Assembly: GCA_017519005.1 (NCBI GenBank)
Contig: JAFWTG010000072.1
Coordinates: 1 to 56,313 of the forward strand
Direction of reading: 5' to 3'
Source: Oscillospiraceae bacterium
GTDB taxonomy: Bacteria > Bacillota > Clostridia > Oscillospirales > Oscillospiraceae
Length of the DNA: 56,313 bases
Within the stretch, counting starts at the first letter, position 1. The number at the start of each line of letters is the position of its first letter. Positions 18,371 to 26,543 of this stretch are shown one piece after another. The notes beneath the pieces are model-generated. The model saw nothing but the letters and a program-made list of their open reading frames with translations. It was not told where the DNA came from and did not search any database. A program made the position numbers and the translations under genes.

Positions 18371-18808
18371 ATGGATCAGCATGACAAGACCTGCTGCGGC
18401 CTTCTGCCCGCCAGCGCGCCGCTGGCCAATCCCTATGTTCCCTTCCAGCCCGAAAACCCGGCGCAGTACAGCGCCAAAACCGGACTGATCCGGGGCACCC
18501 TCTTCCCCTGCCTGGATCTGCCCTTACTGGGCATGGTCAACACCGAGGAAAAGCCCGACACCCTGCTCCACCAGCTTCAGGCCCTGGGCTTCGCCGTCCA
18601 GGAGCTGGGTCTGTATCTGGACACCCACCAAAACGACGCCGAGGCCACGGAGCTCTTCCGCCAGTATACGGAGCTCTATGAGACCGGAATGGCCCAGTAT
18701 CAGCAGAGCTGCGGCCCGCTGTTCCAGAAGCAGGCTGTGGAGAACGGGGCCTATACCTGGAACAGCAAGCCCTGGCCCTGGGAATACCGCGCCAATCAGG
18801 AGGACTGA
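18371..18808 (+). CDS. CotJA-CotJB fusion spore coat protein
   Basis: A 145-residue protein joining two normally separate coat peptides. Residues ~20-55 are CotJA-like (NPYVPFQPENPAQYSAKTGLI, RGTLFPCLDLP). Residues ~60-140 are CotJB-like (LLHQLQALGFAVQELGLYLD, THQNDAEATELFRQY, then CGPL and a Trp-rich PWPWEYR end). In Bacillus cotJA and cotJB are distinct genes in the cotJABC operon. Here the frame is continuous across both, with cotJC starting 2 bp later. GGAGG precedes the ATG. A mother-cell promoter is expected; CATAGAAT at 18303-18310 resembles a sigma-E -10 but no confident -35 was found. Confidence 0.85.
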   Translation: MDQHDKTCCGLLPASAPLANPYVPFQPENPAQYSAKTGLIRGTLFPCLDLPLLGMVNTEEKPDTLLHQLQALGFAVQELGLYLDTHQNDAEATELFRQYTELYETGMAQYQQSCGPLFQKQAVENGAYTWNSKPWPWEYRANQED

Positions 18809-18810
18809 GT

Positions 18811-19410
18811 ATGTTTGTCTATGAAAAGAAGCTCCAATACCCGGTGAAAATTGCGGCCGTCAACCCGAAGCTGGCCTCCGTGATCATCAGTCAATACGGC
18901 GGACCCGACGGGGAGCTTGGGGCCTCCCTGCGCTATCTGAGTCAGCGCTACTCCATGCCCTACCCGGAGCTGCGGGGGCTTTTGACGGACATCGGCACGG
19001 AGGAGCTGGGGCACCTGGAGATGATCGGCGCCATTGTGCACCAGCTGACCCGCAGGCTCAGCGAGGATCAGATCAAGGCCGACGGCTTTGCCCCCTACTT
19101 TGTGGATCACACTGCCGGCGTCTACCCCACCGCAGCCTCCGGCTTCCCCTGGACGGCGGCCTCCATGCAGGTGAAGGGGGATCCCATCGCGGATCTGACG
19201 GAGGATCTGGCCGCGGAGCAGAAGGCCCGGGTGACCTATGACAACATTCTCCGCCTGTCCGACGATCCCGACGTGAACGACGTGATCAAATTCCTGCGTG
19301 AGCGGGAGATCGTCCACTTCCAGCGCTTCGGCGAGGCCCTTCAGAATCTGCGGGAGCGGCTGAACCAGAAGAACGTGTATTATATGAACCCGGCTTTTGA
19401 CCGGAGCTGA
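18811..19410 (+). CDS. cotJC: Spore coat protein CotJC, manganese-catalase family
   Basis: A 199-residue ferritin-like protein of the inner spore coat. It has paired metal-ligand helices (IGTEELGHLEMIG and REREIVHFQRFGEAL) with Glu/His ligands, and the N-terminal MFVYEKKLQYPVKI typical of CotJC. Whether it has catalase activity in the spore is not shown by sequence. The start lies 2 bp after the cotJA-cotJB stop with GGAGG inside the preceding gene, so the two are coupled. A terminator follows. Confidence 0.95.
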   Translation: MFVYEKKLQYPVKIAAVNPKLASVIISQYGGPDGELGASLRYLSQRYSMPYPELRGLLTDIGTEELGHLEMIGAIVHQLTRRLSEDQIKADGFAPYFVDHTAGVYPTAASGFPWTAASMQVKGDPIADLTEDLAAEQKARVTYDNILRLSDDPDVNDVIKFLREREIVHFQRFGEALQNLRERLNQKNVYYMNPAFDRS

Positions 19411-19430
19411 AGCCGTCTGAAAACGAATCC

Positions 19431-19459
19431 GGCCCGGGATACCCACGGTATCCCGGGCC
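19431..19459. terminator. Bidirectional terminator
   Basis: A 13-bp perfect stem (GGCCCGGGATACC and complement) with a 3-nt loop, between the convergent cotJC and tspO genes. T tracts are weak. Confidence 0.7.
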
Positions 19460-19465
19460 CTTGCC

Positions 19466-19942
19466 CTATCGGTTCAGCAGCCAGACGCTCAGATTGAGAT
19501 ACAGGGCGAAGGCTGTCCAGAGCAGGTAGGGAATTTGCAGCCTTGCCGCGGGAAGATCCAAGCGCCGAAATCGCAGGAGCATCCAGATCACCAGGCCCAG
19601 CAGCAGGGCCAGAACGACCAGACCGCCGCCGTAGCTGCGCAGCTCGAAGAAGATGATGCTCCAGGCAAAGTTTACCGCCAGCTGGATCAGATAGACCTGA
19701 ATCGCGTCGCTGCGCTCCTCGCTGTGGGCGGAGAGAACGACCCGGGCCATGCCGATGCCCATCAAGGCATAGAGGATGCCCCACACGATGGGAAACAGGA
19801 TGGGCGGGGGCGACAGGGCCGGCTTGACGACCTGGCTTTTATAGAAGTCCATGCCGTCTCTGGTCAGTATGGCGGCGGCCACACCAACCGCTTCCGTCAG
19901 CAGGATCCAGAACAGATAGGTCCAAAGTCTACGATGCTTCAT
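19466..19942 (-). CDS. tspO: TspO/MBR family membrane protein
   Basis: A 158-residue integral membrane protein with five hydrophobic segments, the size and topology of TspO (translocator protein/tryptophan-rich sensory protein). Family features are KPALSPPPILFPIVWGILY, then a tract with NFAWSIIFFELRSYGG, and the C-terminal LLWTAFALYLNLSVWLLNR. TspO proteins bind porphyrins and related ligands; the role in clostridia is unsettled. It has no co-directional close neighbour and is probably monocistronic. Confidence 0.92.
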   Translation of the reverse strand: MKHRRLWTYLFWILLTEAVGVAAAILTRDGMDFYKSQVVKPALSPPPILFPIVWGILYALMGIGMARVVLSAHSEERSDAIQVYLIQLAVNFAWSIIFFELRSYGGGLVVLALLLGLVIWMLLRFRRLDLPAARLQIPYLLWTAFALYLNLSVWLLNR

Positions 19943-19987
19943 TTTATCACCCGCTGAGAGTATATCCGGAAGCGGGGAAAAATATAA

Positions 19988-20025
19988 GCGCCGCGCGGAA
20001 GAATTCTGAATCTTCCGCGCGGCGC
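19988..20025 (-). terminator. Terminator after the nucleotide-sugar dehydratase gene
   Basis: Perfect 15-bp stem (GCGCCGCGCGGAAGA and complement), 8-nt loop, then CTTATATTTTT on the minus strand. Confidence 0.9.
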
Positions 20026-20030
20026 ACAGC

Positions 20031-21899
20031 TCAGACGGCCACAGGAGCCCTGTGATAGGTCTTTACGATCTGGGCCACCAAATCCTTGATCTCGGGGCTG
20101 TTTTCCTCACAGGCCGCGTAGAGCCTGTCAAGCTGCTTCATGAAGCTGTCCTCGTCGATTTCCAGGGGCTTGCCGATGTGGATCAGCGCGTTCTCCGTCG
20201 TGCGGAGTCCCTCCTCCTTCATCAGCATCTCCTCATAGAGCTTTTCGCCGGGCCGGAGGCCGGTATATTTGATCTGGATATCCACGTCCGGCTCAAAGCC
20301 GGACAGACGGATCATGTTCCGGGCCAGATCGTCGATGCGGACAGGCTCGCCCATATCCAGGACGAAAATCTCGCCGCGCCGGGCCAGGGCTCCGGCCTGG
20401 AGCACCAGGGACACCGCCTCGGGGATGGTCATGAAGTAGCGGATGATGTCCTTGTGGGTTACGGTGACGGGGCCGCCCTCGGCAATCTGCTTTTTGAACA
20501 GGGGGATCACGCTGCCGTTGCTGCCCAGGACGTTGCCGAAGCGCACCGCCACAAAGACCGTCTCGGAGCGGTTGGACATGGACTGCACGATCATCTCGCA
20601 CATCCGCTTGCTGGCGCCCATAATGTTGGTGGGGTTGACGGCCTTGTCTGTGGAAATCAGCACAAACTTTTTGGCGTGATACTTGTCCGCGGCCTGGGCC
20701 ACGTTCAGGGTGCCGAACACGTTGTTCTTGATGGCCTCGTTGGGGCTCTCCTCCATCAGCGGCACATGCTTATGGGCCGCGGCGTGGAACACCAGCTCCG
20801 GGTGATACTGGGAGAACACCATTTCCACCCGATCCTTATCCCGCACGGAGCCGATCAGCGTAGTGAGGTTCAGATCCTTGTACTGCCGCAGCAGCTCCTG
20901 CTGGATATCATAGGCGTTGTTCTCGTAGATGTCGAAGATGATGAGGCGCGCGGGCTTGTTTTTGGCGATCTGACGGCAGAGCTCGCTGCCGATGGAGCCG
21001 CCGCCCCCCGTCACCAGAACGGTCTTATCCTTGATGTAGGCGGAGATGCCGGACAGATCCACCTTCACGCTGTCCCGCCCCAGCAGATCCAGAACGTCCA
21101 CGTCCCGCATCTTTTGCAGGGAGACCTCTCCGTTGGCCAGCTGGAAAATCGCGGGCAGGGTCTTGAGGCGGCATTTGGTCTGCTGGCAGAGCTGGAGGAT
21201 TTCCCGCTTGTCCCTGGCGGAGGCGGTGGGAATGGCCAGCACGATCTCCTCGATCTTGTAGCGATCCACAATGGCCTTGATGTCAAAGCGGTTGCCCACG
21301 ATCTTGACGCCCCGGAGATAGCTGCCCCGTTTGGTAAAATCGTCGTCCACGATGCAAACCACGTGGTTGGTGGACTTAACGCTGGTCTGGAACTCCCGCA
21401 GCACCATGGCCCCGGCGTTGCCGCCTCCCACCAGAAGGGTCCTGGTCTGCTTCGTCACAGCCTCCGGGTTAATCTTGGAGCGCAGCAGCCGATAGCTGAT
21501 CCGGGAAAGACCCACAAAGGCAATCAGCAGAATCCCACTGATCAGCGGATAGCTCACCGGGAAAATGGAGGTGGCGGGAATCCAATTCACAATGAATTTC
21601 AGAAGGCTCACCAGAGCTCCCGCCAGGACAATGTGCATCAGCTCGTCCACGCTGGCGAATTGCCAGAGGCTGTTGTAGAGCTTGAAGGGAATAAAAACCA
21701 AGATGGTTACAAATGTGCTGATAACAGAATAATCGACAATATACGCCATGTAGGCCTTCCCCATCATGGCGGACCATTTGAAATCCACCAGCATCAGCAG
21801 GGCCAGAATGGACGATGCGTTTACCAGCAGCATATCCAGCACCACCAAAAAGGCGATGCGGATGGGCTTAGGATTGAAGCCGGTCTGCTTCTTCTTCAT
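20031..21899 (-). CDS. Membrane-anchored nucleotide-sugar 4,6-dehydratase (CapD/PglF type)
   Basis: A 622-residue polysaccharide-biosynthesis protein. ATG 21899 starts MKKKQTGFNPKPIRIAFLVV, leading into about four N-terminal membrane helices. A first Rossmann-like domain follows (TLLVGGGNAGAMVLREF). The catalytic short-chain dehydrogenase domain has VLVTGGGGSIGSELCRQIA (NAD site), HAAAHKHVPLMEESP and STDKAVNPTNIMGASKR, the Met-x3-Lys variant typical of UDP-GlcNAc 4,6-dehydratases. It probably makes a deoxy-sugar precursor for surface glycan. The frame open further upstream overlaps the peptidase-like gene and is not used. It is the last gene of a five-gene minus-strand run. Confidence 0.92.
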   Translation of the reverse strand: MKKKQTGFNPKPIRIAFLVVLDMLLVNASSILALLMLVDFKWSAMMGKAYMAYIVDYSVISTFVTILVFIPFKLYNSLWQFASVDELMHIVLAGALVSLLKFIVNWIPATSIFPVSYPLISGILLIAFVGLSRISYRLLRSKINPEAVTKQTRTLLVGGGNAGAMVLREFQTSVKSTNHVVCIVDDDFTKRGSYLRGVKIVGNRFDIKAIVDRYKIEEIVLAIPTASARDKREILQLCQQTKCRLKTLPAIFQLANGEVSLQKMRDVDVLDLLGRDSVKVDLSGISAYIKDKTVLVTGGGGSIGSELCRQIAKNKPARLIIFDIYENNAYDIQQELLRQYKDLNLTTLIGSVRDKDRVEMVFSQYHPELVFHAAAHKHVPLMEESPNEAIKNNVFGTLNVAQAADKYHAKKFVLISTDKAVNPTNIMGASKRMCEMIVQSMSNRSETVFVAVRFGNVLGSNGSVIPLFKKQIAEGGPVTVTHKDIIRYFMTIPEAVSLVLQAGALARRGEIFVLDMGEPVRIDDLARNMIRLSGFEPDVDIQIKYTGLRPGEKLYEEMLMKEEGLRTTENALIHIGKPLEIDEDSFMKQLDRLYAACEENSPEIKDLVAQIVKTYHRAPVAV

Positions 21900-21910
21900 C
21901 TGTTCACTTC

Positions 21911-22429
21911 CTATTTCTCTTTCGTCAACGGACGTTTGCGGGAGAACAATCTTCTGAGCCGTCCGACGGCGTGGTAAATCCGCAGCAGCAGCCCTCTGCA
22001 GGGCAGCAGAAGCAGCCACAGACGGATCCAAAAGCGATATCGTGGATTTGACGCGGAAAGATCCCGCCCCTTGCGGCAGATCTCGCCCACCACGCCCAGA
22101 ATCTGGTCCGGCCGGACGCCCCGTTCTGTTTTCCACTGGTGGTCGCCGCAGCAGCAATAGCTGCCGTCTGCCCGGACAGAAACAACGCGGTGCAGCACAA
22201 ACTGCCCGCTGTCACGTTTGTAAAGCGGCAGATCGCCCCGCTTCAGAGGCTGCTCCGCCCGTATCAGGGTGACAAGATCCCGATCCGGGGCCAGAACCGG
22301 AAGATTGCTGGTGCCCGTGACCGGAAGTCTGACACTGCCGCCGGCCTCCAGGGTCTGCCGCAGAACCGGCTCCAGCTCAGCCAGAGAGATCTGACGTTTG
22401 GGGGCGGCGCCTCCCGCCGACTCAGTCAT
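21911..22429 (-). CDS. S24/S26 family signal-peptidase-like protein
   Basis: A 172-residue protein with a LexA/signal-peptidase fold signature. VTGTSNLPVLAP carries the likely nucleophile Ser (pattern GxSxxP). FVLHRVVSV has His where bacterial type I enzymes have Lys, as in archaeal/SipW-like Ser-His forms. KRGDLPLYK is a family strand. Unlike SipW, the hydrophobic segment (FWIRLWLLLLPCRGLLL) is C-terminal. ATG 22429 overlaps the stop of the PqqD-like gene by 8 bp, so the two are coupled. The substrate is unknown. The cysteine run YCCCGDH may be structural. Confidence 0.75.
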   Translation of the reverse strand: MTESAGGAAPKRQISLAELEPVLRQTLEAGGSVRLPVTGTSNLPVLAPDRDLVTLIRAEQPLKRGDLPLYKRDSGQFVLHRVVSVRADGSYCCCGDHQWKTERGVRPDQILGVVGEICRKGRDLSASNPRYRFWIRLWLLLLPCRGLLLRIYHAVGRLRRLFSRKRPLTKEK

Positions 22430-22691
22430 CCAGGCAGCCCGCTTCCCGGAGCGTGCCGACAAAGTCCTTCACGCTCTGCCGGGCCGTGGCCTCGTCCACC
22501 TCCGTGTAGTTTTCCAGAATGGCCGCGGTCAGCTGATCCTCGTCGGCCCCCTGCTCCAGGCGCTCCCACAGGAAGGCCCCGGTGTCGTTGAGGTTGATGA
22601 TCCCGTTGAAGTCCAGAGTCCGCTTGCCCACGGAGACGACCACCTTGCAGCCCGCGATGGAGCGCATCATAAAACCGGATTTGATTTTCAT
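22422..22691 (-). CDS. PqqD-like small protein
   Basis: An 89-residue protein resembling PqqD, the peptide-binding chaperone domain (RiPP recognition element) of many modified-peptide pathways. The N-terminal strand segment VVVSVGKRTLDFNGIINLND leads to TGAFLWERLEQGADEDQLT and a helical C-terminus (VDEATARQSVKDFVGTLREAG). ATG 22691 follows AAAGCAGG. It sits between xerD (17 bp) and the overlapping S24/S26 gene. No radical SAM partner or precursor peptide is seen in this run, so the client is unknown. Confidence 0.85.
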   Translation of the reverse strand: MKIKSGFMMRSIAGCKVVVSVGKRTLDFNGIINLNDTGAFLWERLEQGADEDQLTAAILENYTEVDEATARQSVKDFVGTLREAGCLDD

Positions 22692-22708
22692 TTGTATAAC
22701 CTGCTTTC

Positions 22709-23593
22709 TTAAGCTTTCGGATGGAATTTGTTGTAGACGGATTTCAGATTCTGCTTGACAATCTGGGTGTAGATCTGGGTGGAGGAAATATCGCTGTGTC
22801 CCAGCATCTCCTGGATGGATTTCAGATCCGCGCCGTTTTCCAGCAGATGGGCGGCGAAGCTGTGCCGCAGGGTGTGGGGGGTGATGTCCTTCTGGATACC
22901 CGCCGTCTGCTGATAGTGCTTGATAATCTTCCAGAAGCCCTGGCGGGACATGCGCTCTCCCCCCAGATTGACGAAGAGGGCGGTCTCCGCGGGATCCGCG
23001 ATCATGCTGGTGCGGATCTGGGTGATGTAGGTCTGCAGGGCCCGCACCGCGGCGGGGTACAGGGGAATCATCCGGGTTTTCCCGCCGCTGCTGCAGCGGA
23101 TGAAGCCCGCGGGGATGTTGACGTCCTCCACGTTCAGAGAAATCAGCTCGCTCACCCGGATGCCCGTGGCATAGAGGAGCTCCAGCATTGCCTTGTCCCG
23201 GAAGCCCTTGGGATCGGTACACTGGGGCTGCTGCAGCAGCAGCTCCACCTCCCGTCCGCTCAGAATCTGGGGCAGCTTCTTCTCCGCCTTTGCCAGGTGG
23301 ATGGACTTCACCGGATTGCTTTCCAGCTTGCCAAGGGTGATGAGGTAGCTGTAGAAGCCCTTGATGGAGGCCAGGCTCCTGGTAACGGTGGCGGAGGATT
23401 TTCCCTGGTTGGTAAGCCAAGCAAAATAGACCGTGGCCTGTTCGTTGGTAACCAACTCCAGACTGCAGCCGATATGATCGCAGACGTATTTATCAAATTG
23501 TCTCAGATCCCGTATGTAGGAAGCAACCGTATTCGCGGAGGCCTTTTTTACCTCCAGCAGGTAGCTCTGATACAGGGTGATTTGATCTGTCAT
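22709..23593 (-). CDS. xerD: Site-specific tyrosine recombinase XerD-like
   Basis: A 294-residue recombinase, canonical XerD length. The SAM-like N-terminal domain (YLLEVKKASANTVASYIRDL) precedes a catalytic domain with Arg146 (ATGIRVSEL), Lys172, His240 and Arg243 (TPHTLRHSFA), His266 (LGHSDIS) and Tyr275 (TQIYTQ). The ending SVYNKFHPKA matches XerD. The likely role is chromosome-dimer resolution with a partner, or alone at a dif-like site. It is second in a five-gene run. Confidence 0.9.
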   Translation of the reverse strand: MTDQITLYQSYLLEVKKASANTVASYIRDLRQFDKYVCDHIGCSLELVTNEQATVYFAWLTNQGKSSATVTRSLASIKGFYSYLITLGKLESNPVKSIHLAKAEKKLPQILSGREVELLLQQPQCTDPKGFRDKAMLELLYATGIRVSELISLNVEDVNIPAGFIRCSSGGKTRMIPLYPAAVRALQTYITQIRTSMIADPAETALFVNLGGERMSRQGFWKIIKHYQQTAGIQKDITPHTLRHSFAAHLLENGADLKSIQEMLGHSDISSTQIYTQIVKQNLKSVYNKFHPKA

Positions 23594-23614
23594 AGTCTAA
23601 CGCTCTTTCGTAAT

Positions 23615-24106
23615 TTACTGTATGAAAAGCAAGGATTTGAGGCAGGCCGCCGCGGCGGCCAGAAGCAGCGCCGGCAGCAGAAGCCAGGTCTCGCTTTTCG
23701 CCTCCGCGGCCCCCCTGCACCAGACGGCGCCCAGGGAAATCCAGAACGGAAGCAGAAGCGCCGTATCCAGAAAGCAGAGCAGCCATCGGAAGCAGGCTCC
23801 GGCGCTCAGGGCGCAGAAGCAGCCCGCAAGGACCGCTCCCCGGAGAAAGAAAAGCGCGCGGATCAGATTCCCCCGTCCCAGCAAATACGCTGCCGACAGC
23901 AGCAGGGGGAAAAGGGCAATGTGGAAAAAGATCCCGAACCAGGACGGAAGCCGGGGCTGCGTTCCCAGACAAACGCCGGAATCCGGGCCGAACAGCGCGG
24001 CCCCCAGGGCCCCCGCCAGAGAGCCCGTCAGCAGGCAGAACAGAATCTGCCGCTGCTGGGGCTCCGCGTCGCGGAAATAACGGCTTGCCGACAGGATTTT
24101 TGCCAT
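23615..24106 (-). CDS. Polytopic membrane protein upstream of xerD
   Basis: A 163-residue protein with about five hydrophobic segments (ILFCLLTGSLAGALGAALF, GIFFHIALFPLLLSAAYLL, RGAVLAGCFCALSAG, LLCFLDTALLLPFWISL, LLLPALLLAAAAACL). ATG 24106 has AAAGGAG upstream; the frame upstream is not used. In many Clostridia spoIIM, a five-helix sporulation protein, lies next to xerD; topology and position recall that, but I see no decisive motif. Called only as a membrane protein. Confidence 0.7.
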   Translation of the reverse strand: MAKILSASRYFRDAEPQQRQILFCLLTGSLAGALGAALFGPDSGVCLGTQPRLPSWFGIFFHIALFPLLLSAAYLLGRGNLIRALFFLRGAVLAGCFCALSAGACFRWLLCFLDTALLLPFWISLGAVWCRGAAEAKSETWLLLPALLLAAAAACLKSLLFIQ

Positions 24107-24203
24107 AAACGCTCCTTTCGTCACAGCGCGATGTTCGGAGCGAAAAGGCTTGTTTCGGCAAAAGGCGTTATTTTGACCATTACCATTCATTGGATGCTAT
24201 GAT

Positions 24204-24232
24204 AATATACACGAAATATGCTGACTTTTCAA
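24204..24232 (-). promoter_or_regulatory. Promoter of the xerD-containing run
   Basis: Minus strand TTGAAA, 17-nt spacer, TATATT, about 100 bp upstream of the first gene. Confidence 0.55.
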
Positions 24233-24382
24233 GCCTTTTTCTCCAAACACACATTTTTTGTGAATTATTGACAGATATTATGTAAATAATGTTATGTTAA
24301 CTTATGAACCCATCCAAGAGATGGTAGTTGCACAAGGCTTTCTACTACAATATATAGAAATCCCGCTCCGAAATCCCGGAAA

Positions 24383-24802
24383 TTACAATATCGGCAATAA
24401 GCACAAATTCCCCAAGCTCCTCCGGGCGCTGCCCAGCACCGCGGCAAGCAGCGCGGCCAGAACCGCGATTGCGCAGACCGCGGCGGGCGTCGACCCCTCC
24501 CCACCCAGGAGCAGTCCCGGCAGCAGGACTCCCGCCGACATTATGGCCGCGCACATAAAGCTCCACTGCAGCTTTCGCCGCTCGGCGCCCCGCACCGTGA
24601 TCCGGCAGGCCAGCATGACCGCCGCCCCGAAGGCAAGCTTTAGCGGCAGGCTGCCCCCCTCCGGCGCCAGGCTCCCCTTGGAGATCAGCGCCGCCAGGAG
24701 GCTCAGCAGCAGGGTAAACAGCACGACACCCGCCAGCAGCCCCGGCAGCAGGCCGCCTCGCAGGGCTCCCCTTCGGCTCCTGGTTCTCATACCAAATCGC
24801 AT
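24383..24802 (-). CDS. Four-helix membrane protein (TIGR04086-like)
   Basis: A 139-residue hydrophobic protein with about four membrane segments. The first has GLLAGVVLFTLLLSLLAALI, then LPLKLAFGAAVMLACRI, FMCAAIMSAGVLLPGLLL and AAVCAIAVLAALLAAVLG. Size and topology fit the TIGR04086/YrzE-like family of clostridial membrane proteins, function unknown. ATG 24802 follows AAGGGAG; the frame extends upstream to 24847. Base composition is strongly GC-biased and the opposite strand is also open, so confidence is moderate. Confidence 0.55.
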   Translation of the reverse strand: MRFGMRTRSRRGALRGGLLPGLLAGVVLFTLLLSLLAALISKGSLAPEGGSLPLKLAFGAAVMLACRITVRGAERRKLQWSFMCAAIMSAGVLLPGLLLGGEGSTPAAVCAIAVLAALLAAVLGSARRSLGNLCLLPIL

Positions 24803-24948
24803 CCCATCGTCTCCCTTCTGCCCTATCCTATGGGGCTTTGCCCTCACGCATGCCCGGAAAATTTCATAATTTTTTCACAAACGTATTCCATTTTTCTGAT
24901 ATATCGTATATAATCAGAACGGAATCCATCAAACGGAGGTAGAACACG

Positions 24949-25374
24949 ATGCGATACTGTGTACCGAAGCGCTTCAAGCTCGCTGTTCTCTATGCCCGGG
25001 ACGATCCGCGTATATCCGATTTCCTGAACGCCGAACGCCAGGAGACGCTCTGCCGGGAATACTGCGAGAGCAACAAAATCGCCGTGCTGCGCAGTGTTCG
25101 GGTGCGCTGTGATTCCGCAACCTCTCTGGAGCTGATGAAAACCCTGCTTCTGACCCTGCCGCCGGAGGTGGACACGCTGCTGGCCGTGCGCTTCAGCGAC
25201 TACTGCACCTATTTGCCGGATCTGGGCAGGCTCTGTCTGATGTATCAGTGCAGACAAATCTTCGTTCAGACCCTGGACAACCCCGGCCCCCTGTATCGGT
25301 ATCTTCATTGCCTGCGCGTGGAGGATTTCGATCTGGCCGACGCACGCTACGAGGCCCTCAAACAGCAAAAATGA
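24949..25374 (+). CDS. Resolvase N-terminal-like small protein, apparently inactive
   Basis: A 141-residue protein whose start (FKLAVLYARDDPRISDFLNA, then ERQETLCREYCESNKI) resembles the N-terminal catalytic domain of serine recombinases (YxRxS..rQ...C..Y). The position of the nucleophilic Ser is occupied by Asp/Pro. The DNA-binding recombinase and zinc-ribbon domains are absent. The rest (VDTLLAVRFSDYCTYLPDLG) still follows the fold. It may be a domesticated or regulatory remnant. CGGAGG lies upstream and a TATAAT-type box precedes it. Confidence 0.6.
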   Translation: MRYCVPKRFKLAVLYARDDPRISDFLNAERQETLCREYCESNKIAVLRSVRVRCDSATSLELMKTLLLTLPPEVDTLLAVRFSDYCTYLPDLGRLCLMYQCRQIFVQTLDNPGPLYRYLHCLRVEDFDLADARYEALKQQK

Positions 25375-25401
25375 AGGCGCGGATCAGCTCCGCGCCTTCA
25401 T
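25371..25401. terminator. Bidirectional terminator
   Basis: Perfect 13-bp stem (ATGAAGGCGCGGA and complement), TCAGC loop, T tail on the plus strand. Between convergent genes; the left arm includes the end of the resolvase-like stop codon. Confidence 0.85.
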
Positions 25402-25413
25402 TTTTGGCTTGAT

Positions 25414-26295
25414 TCAGTTCAGCTCGTTCATCCACTGCTTGAGCAGGCTTATATAGCGCTCCGTGTCCTCCACAAAGCACATGTGGCGGCAGTCCCGGAA
25501 CAGCTCCCAGCGGGCATTGGGGATCCGGTCATACATGGTTTTGGCGATGTAGGGGGTGCAAAGATCGTTGCCGCCGCTGATGATCAGCGCCGGCACCTCG
25601 ATGCCGGAGAGCAGATCCGTCACGTCGAAGTCCTTCAGCGTGCCGGTGGGGGTAAACTCATTGGGACCCCAGCCCACCAGATAGCTCTCCTCCCCTTTCC
25701 GCTTCGGGCGGGTCAGGCATTCCGGCGCCTCCGGGCCGAAGGCTCCGGCGCAGTGCAGCTCCATATACCGCGCCTCCGCCTGCTTGTAGCGGAGGGAATC
25801 ATAGCGATTGCGGGCCACGGCGGAGCGGATCGCCGCCTGCATGGACTCCGGCAGCTGCCGGATCATTCTGGCCTGCTCCTGCCCCCAGAGCCGGCTGGAG
25901 GGCAGGGTGCTGGAGAGCACGATGCCCTTGACGCCGCTGTGCTCATGGCGGCACATGTACTCCAAAAGCAGCATTCCGCCCCAGGACTGGCCCAGCAGGA
26001 CGAGCTCCTCCAGCCCCAGGGCCCGGCGGACGGCCTTCAGCTCGCCGATCCAGGTCTCCATGGTCCAGAGCTCCGGATGGCCCTCCACCCAGGACGCTCC
26101 GCAGCCCAGCTGGTCATAGCTGATGAGCTGTCGTTCATCCTCCTCGGCCAGGCGGTCCAGCACCTCAAAATAGTTATGGGTGGATCCCGGCCCGCCGTGG
26201 AGCAGCAGCAGCGGGGGCTTTTTTCTGCGCACGGGTCCGGTAACCCGGTAATAGCTCCGATAGTCCAGATAGGAAATATGGCCTTCCTCGATCAT
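25414..26295 (-). CDS. Alpha/beta hydrolase, proline iminopeptidase family
   Basis: A 293-residue cytoplasmic serine hydrolase. HGGPGSTHNYF is the oxyanion-hole motif of proline iminopeptidases. The nucleophile Ser is in LLGQSWGGMLLL, the acid Asp in ISGGNDLCTP and the His in DCRHMCF. Family members release N-terminal proline or hydrolyse short amides; the substrate here is inferred. ATG 26295 (AAAGGAG, 8-nt spacing) is preferred to an upstream GTG at 26319. Single gene. Confidence 0.88.
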   Translation of the reverse strand: MIEEGHISYLDYRSYYRVTGPVRRKKPPLLLLHGGPGSTHNYFEVLDRLAEEDERQLISYDQLGCGASWVEGHPELWTMETWIGELKAVRRALGLEELVLLGQSWGGMLLLEYMCRHEHSGVKGIVLSSTLPSSRLWGQEQARMIRQLPESMQAAIRSAVARNRYDSLRYKQAEARYMELHCAGAFGPEAPECLTRPKRKGEESYLVGWGPNEFTPTGTLKDFDVTDLLSGIEVPALIISGGNDLCTPYIAKTMYDRIPNARWELFRDCRHMCFVEDTERYISLLKQWMNELN

Positions 26296-26346
26296 GACGC
26301 CGACTCCTTTTGCGCGCACAGCTTGGGTAACATGATGAAAAAAAGA

Positions 26347-26368
26347 AAAAGCCGCAGCTGCGGCTTTT
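26347..26368 (-). terminator. Terminator after tRNA-Val
   Basis: Perfect 22-bp palindrome (AAAAGCCGCAG and its complement) followed on the minus strand by TTTCTTTTTTTC-type sequence. Confidence 0.85.
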
Positions 26369-26371
26369 CTC

Positions 26372-26448
26372 TGGTGGAGACTGCTGGACTCGAACCAGTG
26401 ACCTCCTGCGTGTGAAGCAGGCGCTCTAACCAGCTGAGCTAAGCCTCC
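26372..26448 (-). tRNA. tRNA-Val (CAC)
   Basis: 77 nt with encoded CCA. Anticodon loop TTCACAC reads CAC (valine, GTG codons). D arm, T arm (GGTTCGAGTCC) and acceptor stem fold normally with one G-T pair. Confidence 0.93.
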
Positions 26449-26459
26449 GTACGCATGGT

Positions 26460-26487
26460 ATTATATCACATAATTTTGAAAAATCAA
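26460..26487 (-). promoter_or_regulatory. Promoter of tRNA-Val
   Basis: Minus strand TTGATT, 16-nt spacer, TATAAT, ending 12 bp before the tRNA. Confidence 0.7.
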
Positions 26488-26543
26488 GCAAAACTTTTCC
26501 GATTTTCAAAAAAACATGATTCTGCCGAATTTGAGAAAAGAGA

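Noticed and set aside
20052-21977. Plus-strand open frame across the nucleotide-sugar dehydratase
   Set aside because: Antisense shadow; the minus strand encodes an obvious dehydratase.
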